Assembly (NCBI GenBank): GCA_964030785.1
Contig: OZ034978.1
Coordinates: forward strand, 16,261,453-16,325,452
DNA length: 64,000 nt
Direction: 5' to 3'
Source of the DNA: Siderastrea siderea
Taxonomy: Eukaryota > Cnidaria > Anthozoa > Scleractinia > Rhizangiidae
Numbering within the stretch: the first letter of the stretch is position 1; the number at the start of each line of letters is the position of its first letter. The translations under genes and the position numbers were made by a program. Below, in pieces: positions 31,160-44,300 of this stretch. The notes under the pieces were generated by a model that saw only the letters and a list, made by a program, of their open reading frames with translations, made no database searches and was not told the DNA's origin.

Positions 31160-34100
31160 GGAGGCTCGCAACAGTTTTTTTGACCTTTCAAAACATGACC
31201 AAAGTTTATTTTCTCATTGGTTTCCTAGCAACACCTGTCACCATAGCAACAGTAATGGACAACCCCTCATTTTAAATAATGTCAAATATCTCGAAAACTA
31301 GTCAGACACTTTATGACGAAACTTGAACTATTTGAACTACTTAATCTACACAACTTGTATGCGAAATTAGAGAGAGACAGTTTTCAAGTTAATCAAGATT
31401 CATTTTTAACGAGATGATTTTGGTCATTCCTGCAATCTTCTCCAATATTTCAAGAAAGATAAAACTTAACACTTTCTCTTTTCAGTTGAAAGTTCTTATA
31501 TGATAGCAAAACATTCTCAATGTACATTGAGATTCCTAGGTGGCTGTGATTTTAAGATATTTATATTTAAAAACTGCTAAAATGTAGCAAAAGTCGGTCA
31601 AAAAGTTCGTAATTTGTATAAATATAAATATTTCTAAACTGCCCCTACAGATTTTCCTCTTAAATTGATTGTCGTTAGAATAATAATTCTTTTTGATGTT
31701 CCAGGGAGTTTTAGGCTGAATACTGACATTTCGTTTCTTAGATAAGAAGGCCGAATCTCGATCAAGTTTCAGTCGTTATTAACTTTCAATGGGCAACAGT
31801 TTTGTTTTATTTTTCCTGGTCTATTTCACGGTTGTTCACGTGCAATGAAAAGTTATACACACTGCGCTTGTGTCCTCTCGTGCGTTTATAATTCCTTCTC
31901 ATAATAAAACAAAATTATTTGTCTCCTGAGCTTGTTTCTGGTTATTTTTCGGCCCCAGTGTAATGCCATCGTGGGCGTTAACATGTGTGCAACCCGTAAT
32001 TAAAAATGCTAAAACGTCAAGACTAATGGAAAAGAGTCTACAGGAAGAAGCCCAGCAGACGAACATGTTTTATTATTATGAGAAGGAATTACAAATGCAC
32101 GAGAGGACACAAGCGCAGCGTGTATAAATATTCATTGCACGTGAATAACCGTGAAATAGACCAGGAGAAACAAAATAAAAATGTTGCTCGTTGAAAGTTA
32201 ATAACGACGGAAACCTGACGGAGATTCTGCCTTCTTATCTAATAAACGAAATGTTTATTCAGCCTAAAACTTGCTGGAACATCAAAAAGAATTTAATTCT
32301 AACGGCAATCAATTTAAGAGAAAAATCTGTAAGCCAGCTTAGAAATATTTATATTTATGCAAATTACGAACTCTTTGACTGACTTTTGCTGCATTTTTAG
32401 CAGTTTTTAAATATAAATATCTTATAATCGCAGCCACCTAGGAAGCTCAATGTACATTAAGAATGTTTTGCTATCATAAAAGATATTTCAACTGAAAAGA
32501 GAGAGTGTTAAGTTTTTCTTTCTTGAAATATTGGAGAAGATTGCAGGAATGACCAAAATCAGCCAGTAAAAAATGAATCACGATTTACTTGAAAACGGCC
32601 TTACAGATTTTTCTCTAATTTCGCATACAAGTTGTTCCTCGCGAAGCTCGGAGGGCCGAAGGCCCTCCGAGCGTAGCGAGGTTTATAAATTTGTCGCGTG
32701 GGGATCGCGCGAGGATTGCTAAAGGGCGGTCAAATCTCGATCTGCCCATATATTTTTCGAAGGTGTCCGCACAGTTGCCTAGCAACAAAGCCAAATCGCG
32801 ACCGCTAACAGTTGCGCACTCTCATGTTTCTTCATTTCTTGCTTGCTTCGCTGCGAACATTTGCGTGCTGACATGTTTATTCATCGTCTGTGAATAAGTT
32901 ACTGGACCAATTTCTGATGTAAACGAGGGACCAAGCGAAGACAGCAACCCCTGATTTAACAAGTGGCTGGAAATCCATTCCGGAGGAGATTTACAACTGA
33001 AACTCAACGTGAACCGTCGCCGACTTGAAATTCAACGCGTACAACGAAGGCGAAAGAGTCGGCGACAAACGGTTAGCGAACATCGTTTACCGCTAATAAC
33101 CTAGCGAAGGATAAATTGACTAAAGCCATCAGCAGGACAAACAGGAGACTGGAATATCACAGGCGAGAAATCTTAGAACGTAGACAAGTTAGTTTAGATT
33201 TAGCTTAATAGCACAGCGCTACTACAAAACGAGATTCCCCAACAACGCGAGAATCGATACAAGGTCTTCGAAATTATAACTCAGTCACACCGATTGAATA
33301 GTGAGAATGAACTCATTGGCTACAAATTAAACTCTTCGAGAAAATGTGTGCTAAAACCGATCAGGACCGGCGACACCTACTATCAAGTGCTTCGACAAAA
33401 TGATTTTGTGAGAGTTAACGAGAGGCGACAAAAATACACGATCATCAAAATACTTTTGCTAGAATACCTTTCCAACGGATGGTGACTGAACAGATTCAAT
33501 TATTTCCTCTCTCTACCATTATCTTTACTCTTGATGTACCAGTAATAATCAACATATAATTATTTTTCCAAGTATGTTCAAAACCACAAATTACACAAGA
33601 GAAATTACTCGTAAATTATTTCACAAAGTAGGTTTCAATTCCCCAAACAGTGCATATTTGTGTATGAGCAGTAAAAAGAACTTGATTTTTAAGTTTAGGA
33701 CGTTCCCGAGGAAATGTTTTTAAGAAATAATTCATATTGGATCAGTAAGAATTTATAAGAGTTTATGTTTTCCGTTTTGGATATTGACCCTGTTAATAGT
33801 TAAAAAAATAATAATATTCAGATGGTTCAGAAAGGAAAATGTCTGTTCACAATTTGGATAGAAATGCACTTGCTATGCTCCTAGCAATTACCACTTAATG
33901 TGTAGTGGGGATAGGAACATACATGTAATCAATATGTATTTGATGTGAAACAAAAATTACTTCTTAATATTAATTATTGATAATAATTTCATGCTACATA
34001 CAGTGACCAGCATCACAGCTCTGCTCGCAATGTACAAGCAAGCACCGAGTTCATGAGAATTGAGATCCTGATCACCTTCAACATGATTTGTCTATGTGAA

Positions 34101-35345
34101 AGTTTACTTACTTCTGAAGGTTCCACATGCTGTAATCTACATTCACCCTTTCCCTTCATTGGCTAAATAACTTGCTTTCCATACCAATTGACTCTTTAAG
34201 CCCCAATGTAAACCTACAAATTCTCCTTACTGGTCTTCATACATTTCTTGTAGTACTAGTGCAGAGAAGTTCTTTCTACTAACATTAACACTATTCATGT
34301 TTGGTGATCAATTCCTTAATTCTGATGACCAAATTAAAGCATTATTATTGTAGAGAGATACTGATCACTGGGGCTTCAAGGGTTAATTCATTGTGACAGT
34401 TATCTAATCCAATTTTTATAGTATGTTGGGGGGAATGAATAAACTTGCTACCACATCAATATGAAACTCTGTGCTTAGTTTGCCATTATTCTGGTTTAGT
34501 CTCATTTTCAATTTTTGGCTGTAAACGAATAATTTTTTTAATGCGCCGCATCACTTTTCAGCAGAAGTAGACTCCTGCTATGTCAACCATTCAAGGGAAA
34601 TAATGAATTGTTTTAGCTATTGACACTTGTCAATACCCAGTAAACAGAATAAAAACTGAACAACAGCATCTAAAGGAAATGGACGGGTTAATGTTGGAGG
34701 TAACATGCGTGCGGCTCCAAGTTGGAATTTGAACTGCATTTCTGATAAACCTACTCTCACCCAACCAAAATAAACAGAAACACCACTACATATTGTCTTG
34801 GACAACAGCAATTTACCTTATGTCAGAATACAACAGTTAGCTCAAATTACACCCGGAAACTCATACCCAGTTCCTATGCAATAGATTTTAGGATGACAGG
34901 GGATTGGATGCAAGTTACATGGAAGTGACTGGGAACCAGAATGTCGATCTAAACTCCCAATTCGGGACCACTGTGGCCACTCATCCACACCTCCAGTTAA
35001 ACCGAAATTCTATCCCTTCCCCACCCCTCGTGGTGCACCCTTGCCCGAGCTTCGCGAGGTTCTGCGAGTCACGTATTTCTAGTATAGGTTGAGTAGTTCA
35101 AATAGTTCAAGTTTCGTCATAAACTGTCTGAATAGTTTTCGAGATATTCGACATTATTTAAAATGAGGGGTTGTCCATTGCTGTTGCTATTGTGACAGCT
35201 GTTGCTAGGAAACCAATGAGGAAATAAACTTTGGTCAAATGTTGAAAAGGTGGTGTAGTATCAAAGAAAATCGAAGTTCATCTTCTATGCAAAATTTTGA
35301 TTTCAAATTATACACTCCAAGGTCAAAAAACTGTTGCGAGCCTCC
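31160..35345. mobile_element. TTAA-flanked transposon with ~750-bp terminal inverted repeats
   Basis: The tips are exact: TTAA|GGAGGCTCGCAACAG at 31156 and CTGTTGCGAGCCTCC|TTAA ending 35349, giving a TTAA duplication. The paralogous empty site is intact at about 36387 (ATCGTTTAAATCA). The long arms are 31160-31910 and, inverted, 32065-32636 plus 35080-35345. Shared blocks include CTAGCAACA(C)CTGTCACCATAG and AATCTTCTCCAATATTTC. A separate ~2.4-kb insert splits the right arm. Without it the element would be ~1.75 kb, nearly all inverted repeat and noncoding. TTAA specificity is shared by piggyBac and Kolobok; the GGAGGC end does not settle which. Confidence 0.85.
32637..35058. mobile_element. 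Nested insert with 15-bp perfect terminal inverted repeats
   Basis: It starts CCTCGCGAAGCTCGG (32637-32651) and ends CCGAGCTTCGCGAGG (35044-35058), exact inverses. A hairpin GGAGGGCC/GGCCCTCC lies just inside the left end. It interrupts the right arm of the TTAA element between CAAGTTGT and the TAGTTCAAATAGTTC block, which are close together in the left arm. No ORF longer than ~70 codons and no transposase motif were found. The target-site duplication is unclear and the true right boundary may lie up to ~20 bp further out. Confidence 0.6.
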
Positions 35346-35645
35346 TTAAATCACTGATTAATCTTAAACGCTCGCGCACGGACCAAACAAAAATAGAAAC
35401 AACCATATAAAGTACATCGACATAAAAATGAACCTAGCGCAATTCCCTATATCTCAACCCGCCGCTATATCAATTTCGGCTTAGGTAAGATCAATGATTT
35501 TCGGTAACCAAATCGAGATTATAAGACCTCTCACTGAAAATCGCTTTGTATCATAACAGTTACTCACAGTCTAGCTGACATGTTTAAGCTTTATATTGTA
35601 TGATATTGCTCCTTATTTCGTAAACTATGATGTGGAAAATACTAC
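35346..35645 (+). repeat. Paralogous segment P, copy 1, second part
   Basis: Continues copy 1 of segment P after the transposon. It matches 36387-36720 (GGACCAAACAAAAATAGAAACAAC, GTGAGATTATAA-like, GCTTTGTATCATAACA, ATTTCGTAAACTATGA). Confidence 0.75.
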
Positions 35646-35954
35646 AAAAGCCTTTAATTGCGTACATTACTGTGAGCCTTCATTCTTCAATTGCTTTCAT
35701 TTCCGCAGTTCATATGTTATGATTTATCATGTATTCGTTTTCATTTCATTTGTTCACTTTACAGAGTATTTGAACTCACAATTAACCAGTCCCAACATAT
35801 GAGGCCTCAGTAGGTCAGTTAGAGCATCACTGACACTAGCAGTGTGAAGGACATGAGTTGAAATCCCGTCCAAAGCCTTGAAATTTTCTTTAATCGTGTA
35901 CATCACTGCAAGGATCATTCTTCATTTGATATACTAAGGCACTCAGGTGAGTTA

Positions 35955-36720
35955 CAAATAAAAAGCTAGCGCTAATCCATTTCGAGTTATTCTTTACGCG
36001 TTCTCCCTGAATGACTTAATTAGATCAAGGATAATAAAATTGGGCGCCGCTTTCAAGAGGTCCTAACCATACGGAAGGAAGTTATCTTCGTTCTTCCTAG
36101 TTTTTGCGGCGCCGCTGTATGCGCGGGAAGCATGCCTTTCCGCGAACAATACTGCTAGCTATGAAAGTTGAAAACAAAGATAGTGTACAAATAGTCATAT
36201 TGGCGGGAGAAGCTTTAAAGGAACCGCACAAGCTTTGAGGAGGTCTTAATATTAAACTAAATATCGCAAGGTATTTTCGAAACCAATAGGGTTTCATTGT
36301 TTAAGGTTGTCTGCTTGCACACGTTTTCTTAATTTCTATGAAGATTTTTTTCTCGTACAGATGACTAGAGAAAACCCAGAACGTTGGACTATCGTTTAAA
36401 TCATTTATCTTAAAGTTGCTCGAGTATGGACCAAACAAAAATAGAAACAACTACACAAACAATTTTATTAAGTAAATCGACATCAAAGTGAACCTAGCAC
36501 AGTTGTCAATATCTCACCCGTTTCTAAATCTATTTCGGCTTAATTAGGATCAGTAAGTTTTGGTAAACAAATTGAGATTATAAAACATCGTGCTGAATCG
36601 CTTTGTATCATAACATTTTACAGTTATATTCTTTAATGTTACTCACAGTTTGTTTGTCATGTATAAGTTATATGTTGTATGACATTGCATCTTATTTCGT
36701 AAACTATGAGCTGGCAAATA
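35955..36720 (+). repeat. Paralogous segment P, copy 2 (uninterrupted)
   Basis: Continuous direct copy of 30735-31159 plus 35346-35645. It preserves the unoccupied TTAA site at 36387-36390 and so documents the transposon insertion in copy 1. No coding sequence was recognised. Confidence 0.78.
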
Positions 36721-38409
36721 CTAGAACAACCATCTCCCCGCCCCCTCCCCCTTAAAAAAAAAACAATATGTTCTTATCATTTGCCCTTTTTCAAGAGTTA
36801 AGCCTTGAGTCAATCAATTTTGTTTTAACATTTGAGCCTGTGGATTAAATCCTAAAAACTACCGAGCAGATTCTTTCGTGGTTCTGTGTTACCGAAGCTA
36901 TAGAAGTCTGTTACTTTTGAGTTGTGGGTGAAACCGTGAAGTGAGATCGTTCAAATGAAAGCTGTCAGCTGTCCTTTCTCGTGGAACTGTTTATTGTGTT
37001 CGAGCAAAATCGATTTTTTTCTGTATTCCGTGGTTAGTGTCTTTGGCGAGACACAGTCGAGTAAAAACACCCAAGGCGAGTCCATTACGGAGCTGTACCG
37101 AAATGATACTGCTTGGTATTCATCGAACGCAAAAAATGCCCTAGGTTTCTAATATCGCTGTTTATATGTTCCTTCTCAGTATGTTTGGCTGTATTTACTT
37201 TTTTGTCAGTGTGTTTAACCCTGCTAAGTCCTATTAATGACAAACATCTAACTTTTCCTAACAACATCACTACTTGATCAAACATATACAGTTCACGAGT
37301 AAAGGAACTGATCACTAAGAAAAATGTCTGTATTTTTTCCTTGATATATTGTCAGTACGATACGGTTTATTGGTATGTCTCAGTCCCCCAGTTCCCTATG
37401 ATATGCCTAAACGTTGGTCGGAATTAAGGGTTTAGATGGCTGGAGCGACACGGCTTATCATCATTGACAGTTCCGTAACTGTGACTTTATCTCTGGTGGG
37501 CCCTTCTGAACGTCAGTCTTGTGGAGAAAATGCAAATAGCGGGCAGTGATTTTCTTGATGCCACGATTTATTTCGTAAAAGGAAAGACGTACTTTCCTCA
37601 AAAAGCAACTTCTTCTTCAAAACGGCTTAATTGTTTGAGAAATATGGGCTCATTCGTATTCGAATATGCAACAAACAGCCCTGATCACTATTCCTCTTTT
37701 ATGAGAAAGAAGACTATATTTTTCCATCCGAAATAGAGAATGTTTAATTCAGCTTATCATTTTCGCTGCATCAAGCCTTAAGGTCAATTGAAATGAAATA
37801 TTTTGAGCTGTGCCACACGCTTTAGACGAATTCAGTCAACACCGCCAGATCCGAATCAAAATTGTAACCAACTCTCTGGTGAGCTCTTTAGAACGTCGAT
37901 CTATTGACACTTGTAAATAGCGTAATAATATTTCTAAGATACCACGATTTATTTCCAGAAAACGACTTTAGTTGTTTTAACTGTCAACCAGATGACAAAA
38001 ACATCGGGAGTAGTTTCCCTTCAGGACGAAGACAAACGAACTAGTTATTGTGTATGAAAAGGGCATATTCGTTTCAATAAATAGCTCTTTATTGATCTCT
38101 TTTTATGAGAAAGAAGAATTGAATTTTCATCTGAAATCAAAGAATGATATTTTTAATTATTTCATTAGAGAATCTTATCATGCCACATCACCTAAGGGTT
38201 CAACTTTTAGACGAAGTAATGAGCTATAATATATTTTCGAGGAAAACAAATTGCATTGTTTGGCGCAAAGTCCGTTTTACTTTACAAACACTGCTGGACG
38301 CATGTTGAGTATCTCCATAGCTTTGCTACAGAGGACGCTATATTAACGACGTTTTTTGGCCTTTGATTGTGCAAGCAATGGAAGTTCAGCCCATATTGAA
38401 TAAAACCAC
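36721..38409. other. Intergenic, no gene seen
   Basis: AT-rich, with short ORFs only (for example 37521-37736) and no recognisable motifs. A C-rich then A-rich tract lies at 36734-36766. Confidence 0.5.
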
Positions 38410-39646
38410 ATATTGATTTATTTATAGTGATTATGCCAAAATGTACAGGAAACGATATGAATTAACACCTCTCTGTAACTGTAAGCACTGTTTTCCTATT
38501 GGTATTGAACCTATTAGTATTTACCAATAATATATTGTTTGCATTCCCCCAGAAGCTTCGAAAGCAACAACTTCTAAGCTAAAACAACATCAACAACATG
38601 CCATCTCATTTCAGCAAGTTACACTCACATAACTTTCTTGGGCTTAAATTCTAATCCCTTACTTCCTAAAATCGTGCAATTCCAGTAATTTTTTTTATCC
38701 CGGATCGTACCAAATTTGCACATTTTAATCCATGATTCAACAAATAGTTTATACCCGACGCCTATGGTTCCTGATCCCACCCCACTGATCCTTAATCCCC
38801 TATACAGTCCTATACCTCGTTTCATCCATTCTAATAATAACTACATTAAAATCAACACAGCTCAACGACGTAGAAAATTTGGAATTACCTTATGTCAGAA
38901 CGAATAACCATATGCAAAACCGCCTTATTTCGGACACAAAATATGCACTACAATGCTCTATCATAAAACAACAGACGATTCACTATACCTCGACGTCGCC
39001 GGAAACGACGCTACGCGGTTTCATTCGGCGGCCGGTGAGAAGATACAAGTCTATGATAAATATTATCATACTTTACCAGGATTAATATAAGTTACATTAC
39101 AACATATAAACGTGGAATTGTTTGGACTTTACTTGTTACGTTTGGAGGCAGCAGCAGTACTGAACTGGGATTGAGAGCGCCCTCGGAGACTTTTTTTACA
39201 GGTAAAGCGCTTGCTTACGCCGGCGAAATATTAATAACACAAGACTTGTAAAAATTCATACTACAATGGGTGAGCTGAGTATCCGTAATTTGTGTTAATT
39301 TACCTAATACTTTGGTATTTAGTATTTTTAATGACCTGATTTCTACACGTGGAATTAAGTTTAAGGAAAAAGCTACGCAACTGCGTACATTGTCGTTGTG
39401 GCCCGAACTTCGAATCAACAAAGCAAGCCTTATTCGAATTACAAGTTTCTCTATATTGTCCAACTACCGTGGCAAACTGCTTACTACATTTGTGATCTTC
39501 TATCTTTTTATTAGCTAATATCTTTTCAAAGGCCATTTGAACTACGAGTAATTGTACCATCAACTAGTGATTTCAGGGCTATCCTCAGTAGCCTCACTTG
39601 TAGTCGTTAGACCACCGCATCTGCCTACAATAGTTAGCCATATAAA

Positions 39647-40405
39647 ATCATGGGTGACGAATTACTCCTTAATTTTGGCGCGAAATGTAAGCGTTAATTT
39701 ATCAGTGCCAAGATGGCGTCGAGGACAAAGGGTGAAGATGTTTTGTGCAGAATTACAGCAATTCTCAGTGGAAATATTCATTGAGGACACAATCGGTAAT
39801 CTGTAAATTTTGACTTTTAATTGACTGAAATTCTCAGAAACCAACTGCGAGGCATAAAGAAGAGTGTAATAGTATGACAGCGAAAATTTTTGAACAGCGA
39901 GCCGGCAGTTGCTGATCGAGTGATTGACCGCGAACTCAGAGAAGTAATTCAGTGGATTTGGGAACTTCTTCGAACAGAATAAAGGTCAGTTTCTAAACAC
40001 AAATTCGCTTCAGAAGTTTACTTTCGTTAAAGCAAGTTTGCTTAGCGTATTTTGGACGCATTTGTGAAGCCTTGCTCGATGGAACAGGGTGGTGCTCGAT
40101 TCAATGAATTTGCCGGATCAGTATTTTTTAAAACGCGTTTAACCTTTGCCGAGCGATTTGTTTTGGTACTTTTCAAGTAAACATTCAGAGTCTGGTGTAT
40201 TTTGCTGTCGGTTACAAATACAGGAAATCGTCAAAGCGTGGTAAAAACTTCCCACAATGTTTTTTCATTACTCCACTCGGACTAAGAGAAATTGTGAACT
40301 TTCAGTAGCCAAACTGTATGCTTTAGACTTTTCAATGCTTGGAGTTCTCGATGCGATAAACAAGTCAAAACCCCACGATTGTGAGCGTAATTTGTCACCC
40401 ATGAT
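39647..40405. mobile_element. TIR element, 759 bp, in the repeat array
   Basis: The ends ATCATGGGTGACGAATTAC and GTAATTTGTCACCCATGAT are inverted repeats of ~19 bp with one mismatch. The interior is noncoding. Part of it (TCGGTAATCTGTAAATTTTGACT, about 39793) appears inverted near 22580 in gene 1 intron 3, so the family is dispersed. It accounts for most of the excess length of the first array unit. Confidence 0.65.
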
Positions 40406-41010
40406 ATAACATGTCATTGGTAGTCAAATGGTATACTCGTGAAATTAGGAGCTCGGGATATAATGAGAATTTTGACAAAACGCGCCTGAAAATGTTTCTT
40501 TTTCATTTCACTCTTCGCTATTTGATAACATATACTTATTGACCTAGCGGTAAGAAATATTTTAAGCCTTGTTTACTCAAAGATGTTAATAACGCATCAT
40601 TCTTGCGATATTGTCCTTGGAATCAAACTTCGTACCTGGGTAATGATAATTAATCATCTTGAAAGACTGACAGAAGTACCTCATTAACCATTTTGTCATT
40701 TTATAGTTAACCAGAAAACTCTGAGTTACCGACTGTAGTCGCGCAGCCAAACATATCGAGAATATCGAGAATCTCTTGGCCTCCAAAGAAAATTATGCTC
40801 TCAATTTATACAACATCTTTGACAACTTAAAATTTAATGTGGTTTTTTATAAATCGGTGTTATCTTGAATGTCAAGTCACTAATACAGACCGCAAAATAC
40901 TAGATATAGGTCAATATAGACTTTACCAGATAAACAAACAAAAGATAATGTCTCACTGAGTCGTAGGAGTGCTCAATACAAATACATATGGAGCGAATAG
41001 GAATTTTTAG

Positions 41011-41343
41011 ATAGAAAACTGTAAGGAAGTTACTCGAATTCACGCACTTGTGATCACCAGACTGTGCCGTTGGTGGCGGTAGAAATAAGATTTAAATTAA
41101 AATTATGGAGGGCGGCTGGAGCGACCCTGCCTCTGATTGGCTGCATAAAATTTGTTTTCGTGTCGGCACTTGGTAATCAATTCACACCTCTTGTTAAGTT
41201 TTATGCAGCCAATCAGCGGCATGGTCGCTCCAACTGCCCTCCACAATTTTAATTTAAATTTTACTTCTACGACCGCCAACGGCACAGTCTGATGATCACT
41301 TCGTGCGTGAAACTCGAGTAACTGTCTTACAGTTTTCTATCTT
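41011..41343. mobile_element. Hairpin MITE, ~333 bp
   Basis: A near-complete palindrome. The left end AGATAGAAAACTGTAAGGAAG pairs with CTTACAGTTTTCTATCT at the right. Inner arms share GACTGTGCCGTTGGTGGCGG / CCGCCAACGGCACAGTC-type and ATTGGCTGCATAAAA / TTTTATGCAGCCAAT matches. Mirror-image ORFs on both strands come from the palindrome. Confidence 0.8.
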
Positions 41344-44300
41344 TAAATTCGACTTTACTTGATATAGACTTTACTTGCTACCTTTGGAGACAGTAGCAGT
41401 GCTAAACTGCAGGGAAGAGCGCCCACAGGGACTTTTTTTTTTACAGGTAACGCTTGCTTGCACCGGTGAAATATTTATATCACAAGATTTGTAATAACTC
41501 AAACCGCAGTCGATAAGTTGAGTAGTCGTAATTTATTCCAATTTTCCAAATATTTTAGTAATACCGTCTTTCACTTAATTTCTAAATATGGCAAAACAAC
41601 ATGTGTACACCAAATTGTGAAATTACGATATGGTATTGATATCGATAGTTATCGATATATCGAACAGTTTTTCGATATCGATTTTTATGGATTGCCCAGA
41701 CCGGGTATTAACAACTATTTTCAGTAACAAGGCGAGGATAGCCCTGAAATCGATAGCATATGGTCCAAGCACTCGTGCTTCAATGTCCTTTGAACTGAAG
41801 CTGAAATTAACTTAAGTCCACACTGCTTCTATCCACTAGAAGTGTGCTATTGATAAAGAGATAGAAGATCAGAAATGTACCAAGTAGACGGTAATCAGTT
41901 TGCCACAGGAATAGGACTATAGAGAAAAACTCTGAGTTACCGACTCTAATCGCGCCCTTGGCAAACATATCGAGAATTTATTTGCATCCAAAGAAAATTA
42001 TGCTCTCATACGCAACATTTCTGAGAACTTGAATTTTTTTATTGTGACAACTTTAAATTTATTTATTGTTATTATACCTAAATCTACAGGAAGCGATATG
42101 AAGGCTTCTCTGTATAACAGCTAATTATAGCTTTCAAAACTGAAAGTACTGTCTTCCTATTGGTATTGAACGGATAAGTATTTACCAATTTTATATCGAT
42201 TGCATTCGCCCAGAAGCTTCGATAGCAGTAACTTTTCTTATCTTTTAAGCTAAAACAACATCAACAACATGCCATCTCATCTCAACAAGTTACACTCAGC
42301 TAACTTTTTTTTTTTGGCCTGTCAATTTTAATCCCTTACATCCTAAAATTGTGGTATTATTTTGATCCCTTATCGTACAAATTTTGCACATTTTAATCCA
42401 TGATTTAGCAAAAAGTTCTGATAATTTTTCCCACTGTGGGGCTGGGTCATGGTTTCTGATTTCAGATGCCCGACGCCTATGATTCCCGATCCCACCCCAC
42501 TAATTCTTAATCCCCTATACACTCCTATACCTCGTTCCTTCCATTCTCATTATAACTAGATTTAAATCAACACAACTCAACCAAATCTTCTCACAGCGTA
42601 GAAAATTTGGGAGTACTTTATGTTAGTAAGACTAAACAGATGCAAAACCGCCTCATTTCTGACACAAAATGTATGCCACAATAGCATGTTCTATTATCAC
42701 AAGACAACAAACGATTTACCATACCTCGACGCCGAACACTACATGTACACTTACGCAGTTTTATTAGGTAGCGAGAAGATGCAAGTCTGTGATAAATGTT
42801 ATCATACTTTACCAGGATTATAATATAAGTTACGTTACAACATATAAACATGGAATGTTTTGGACTTTACTTGCTACGTTTGGAGGCATGCGCAGCAACA
42901 GTGCTGAACTGGGAAGAGCGCCCTCAGAGACTTTATTACAGGTAACATTTGCTTACGCCGGTGAAATACTTAGCAAACAAATTAAGACTGCAGTGGAAAA
43001 GCTGCGATAAACACCGTGCGTACACCAACTTTCTTCATGTGGAATTAAGGTTGTTGAAAGGATTTTCCTGAGGTATCATTTTTAAATAAGGAAAAAAAAA
43101 CAAAATGACATACGTTCCCGTTGTTGCCACAAACCTCAAAACAACAGAGCAAGCGTTACTCGTTACAATAACTTCTTCTTTATTCGCTAACTTTAAAATG
43201 TAAAATGGTTAATGAGGTACTTTTGTTTGTTTGTAAGATCATTAACCAGGTCCTATGCACTAGCACGGCTTACATGTATACCTAGGTGCGAGACTTAATC
43301 CCAAGGACAATATCGCAGGAATTACACCGCGCGAGTGTCAACAACTTACTATAGGTTAATAATAACGCTAACTGAACTAGGCAGATGCAGTTGTCTAGCG
43401 GTTACAATCAAGGATAGTCCTCAAATGGATAATAGATAGTACAAGTACTCGAACTTCAAATGGCCTTTAAACTGAAAGAAATTAACTTAAGTCTACATTG
43501 CTTCTTTCCACTGGACGTTTACAATCAGATGAAGAGATAGAAGATCAGAAGTGTACCAAGTAGACTGTAATCAAGAAAAACTCTGAGTGACCGACTGTAG
43601 TCATGCCATTTGCCTTACGCTTAGTACTTAACCCGGCGCTCATCAATTTGTCAGTCAAATATACCGAGAATCTCTTTGTATCCAAAGAAAATTATACTAT
43701 CATATGCATGCCACATTTTTGACAACTTCAAATTCAATGTGGCATTCAGAAAAAAACCGATGTTGTCCAGCCAACCATATCGATAACCTCTTTGTCTTCA
43801 AAATAAAATTGTGCTCTCATACGCCACATTTTTTACAACTTGTAATTCAATGTTTTAAAGACCAGTGTTATCTCGAATTTCAAGACATTGATAAGACCAC
43901 CAAATGACCAGATATAGACTTAACTTGATACAGACTTTACTTGCCACGTTTGGGCAGTGCTGAACTGGGAGGAGCGCCCTCAGAGACTTTTTTTCAGGTA
44001 ACGCTTGCGCCGGTGAAATATTTAGAACACAAGACTTGTAAAAATTCAAACTGCAGTGAATAAGTCGAGTATTTGTAATTTATGCCAATTTACTAATGTT
44101 TCGTTATTGTCGTCTTTCACCACTTTATTTTTCTAGATTTTATCTTAACACCATGCGTACACCAACTTTCTACATGTGGAATTAAGGTTGTTGAAAGGGT
44201 GTTCCTGAGGTTCCATTTCAAGGCCAAAAAACTACGCGCATGCGTTCCTTTTGTTGCCACAAACTTCAAAACAACAGGCAAGCGTTACTTGTTACAATAA

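Noticed and set aside
41064..41285. Similar ORFs on opposite strands
   Set aside because: They mirror each other because the DNA is a hairpin MITE.
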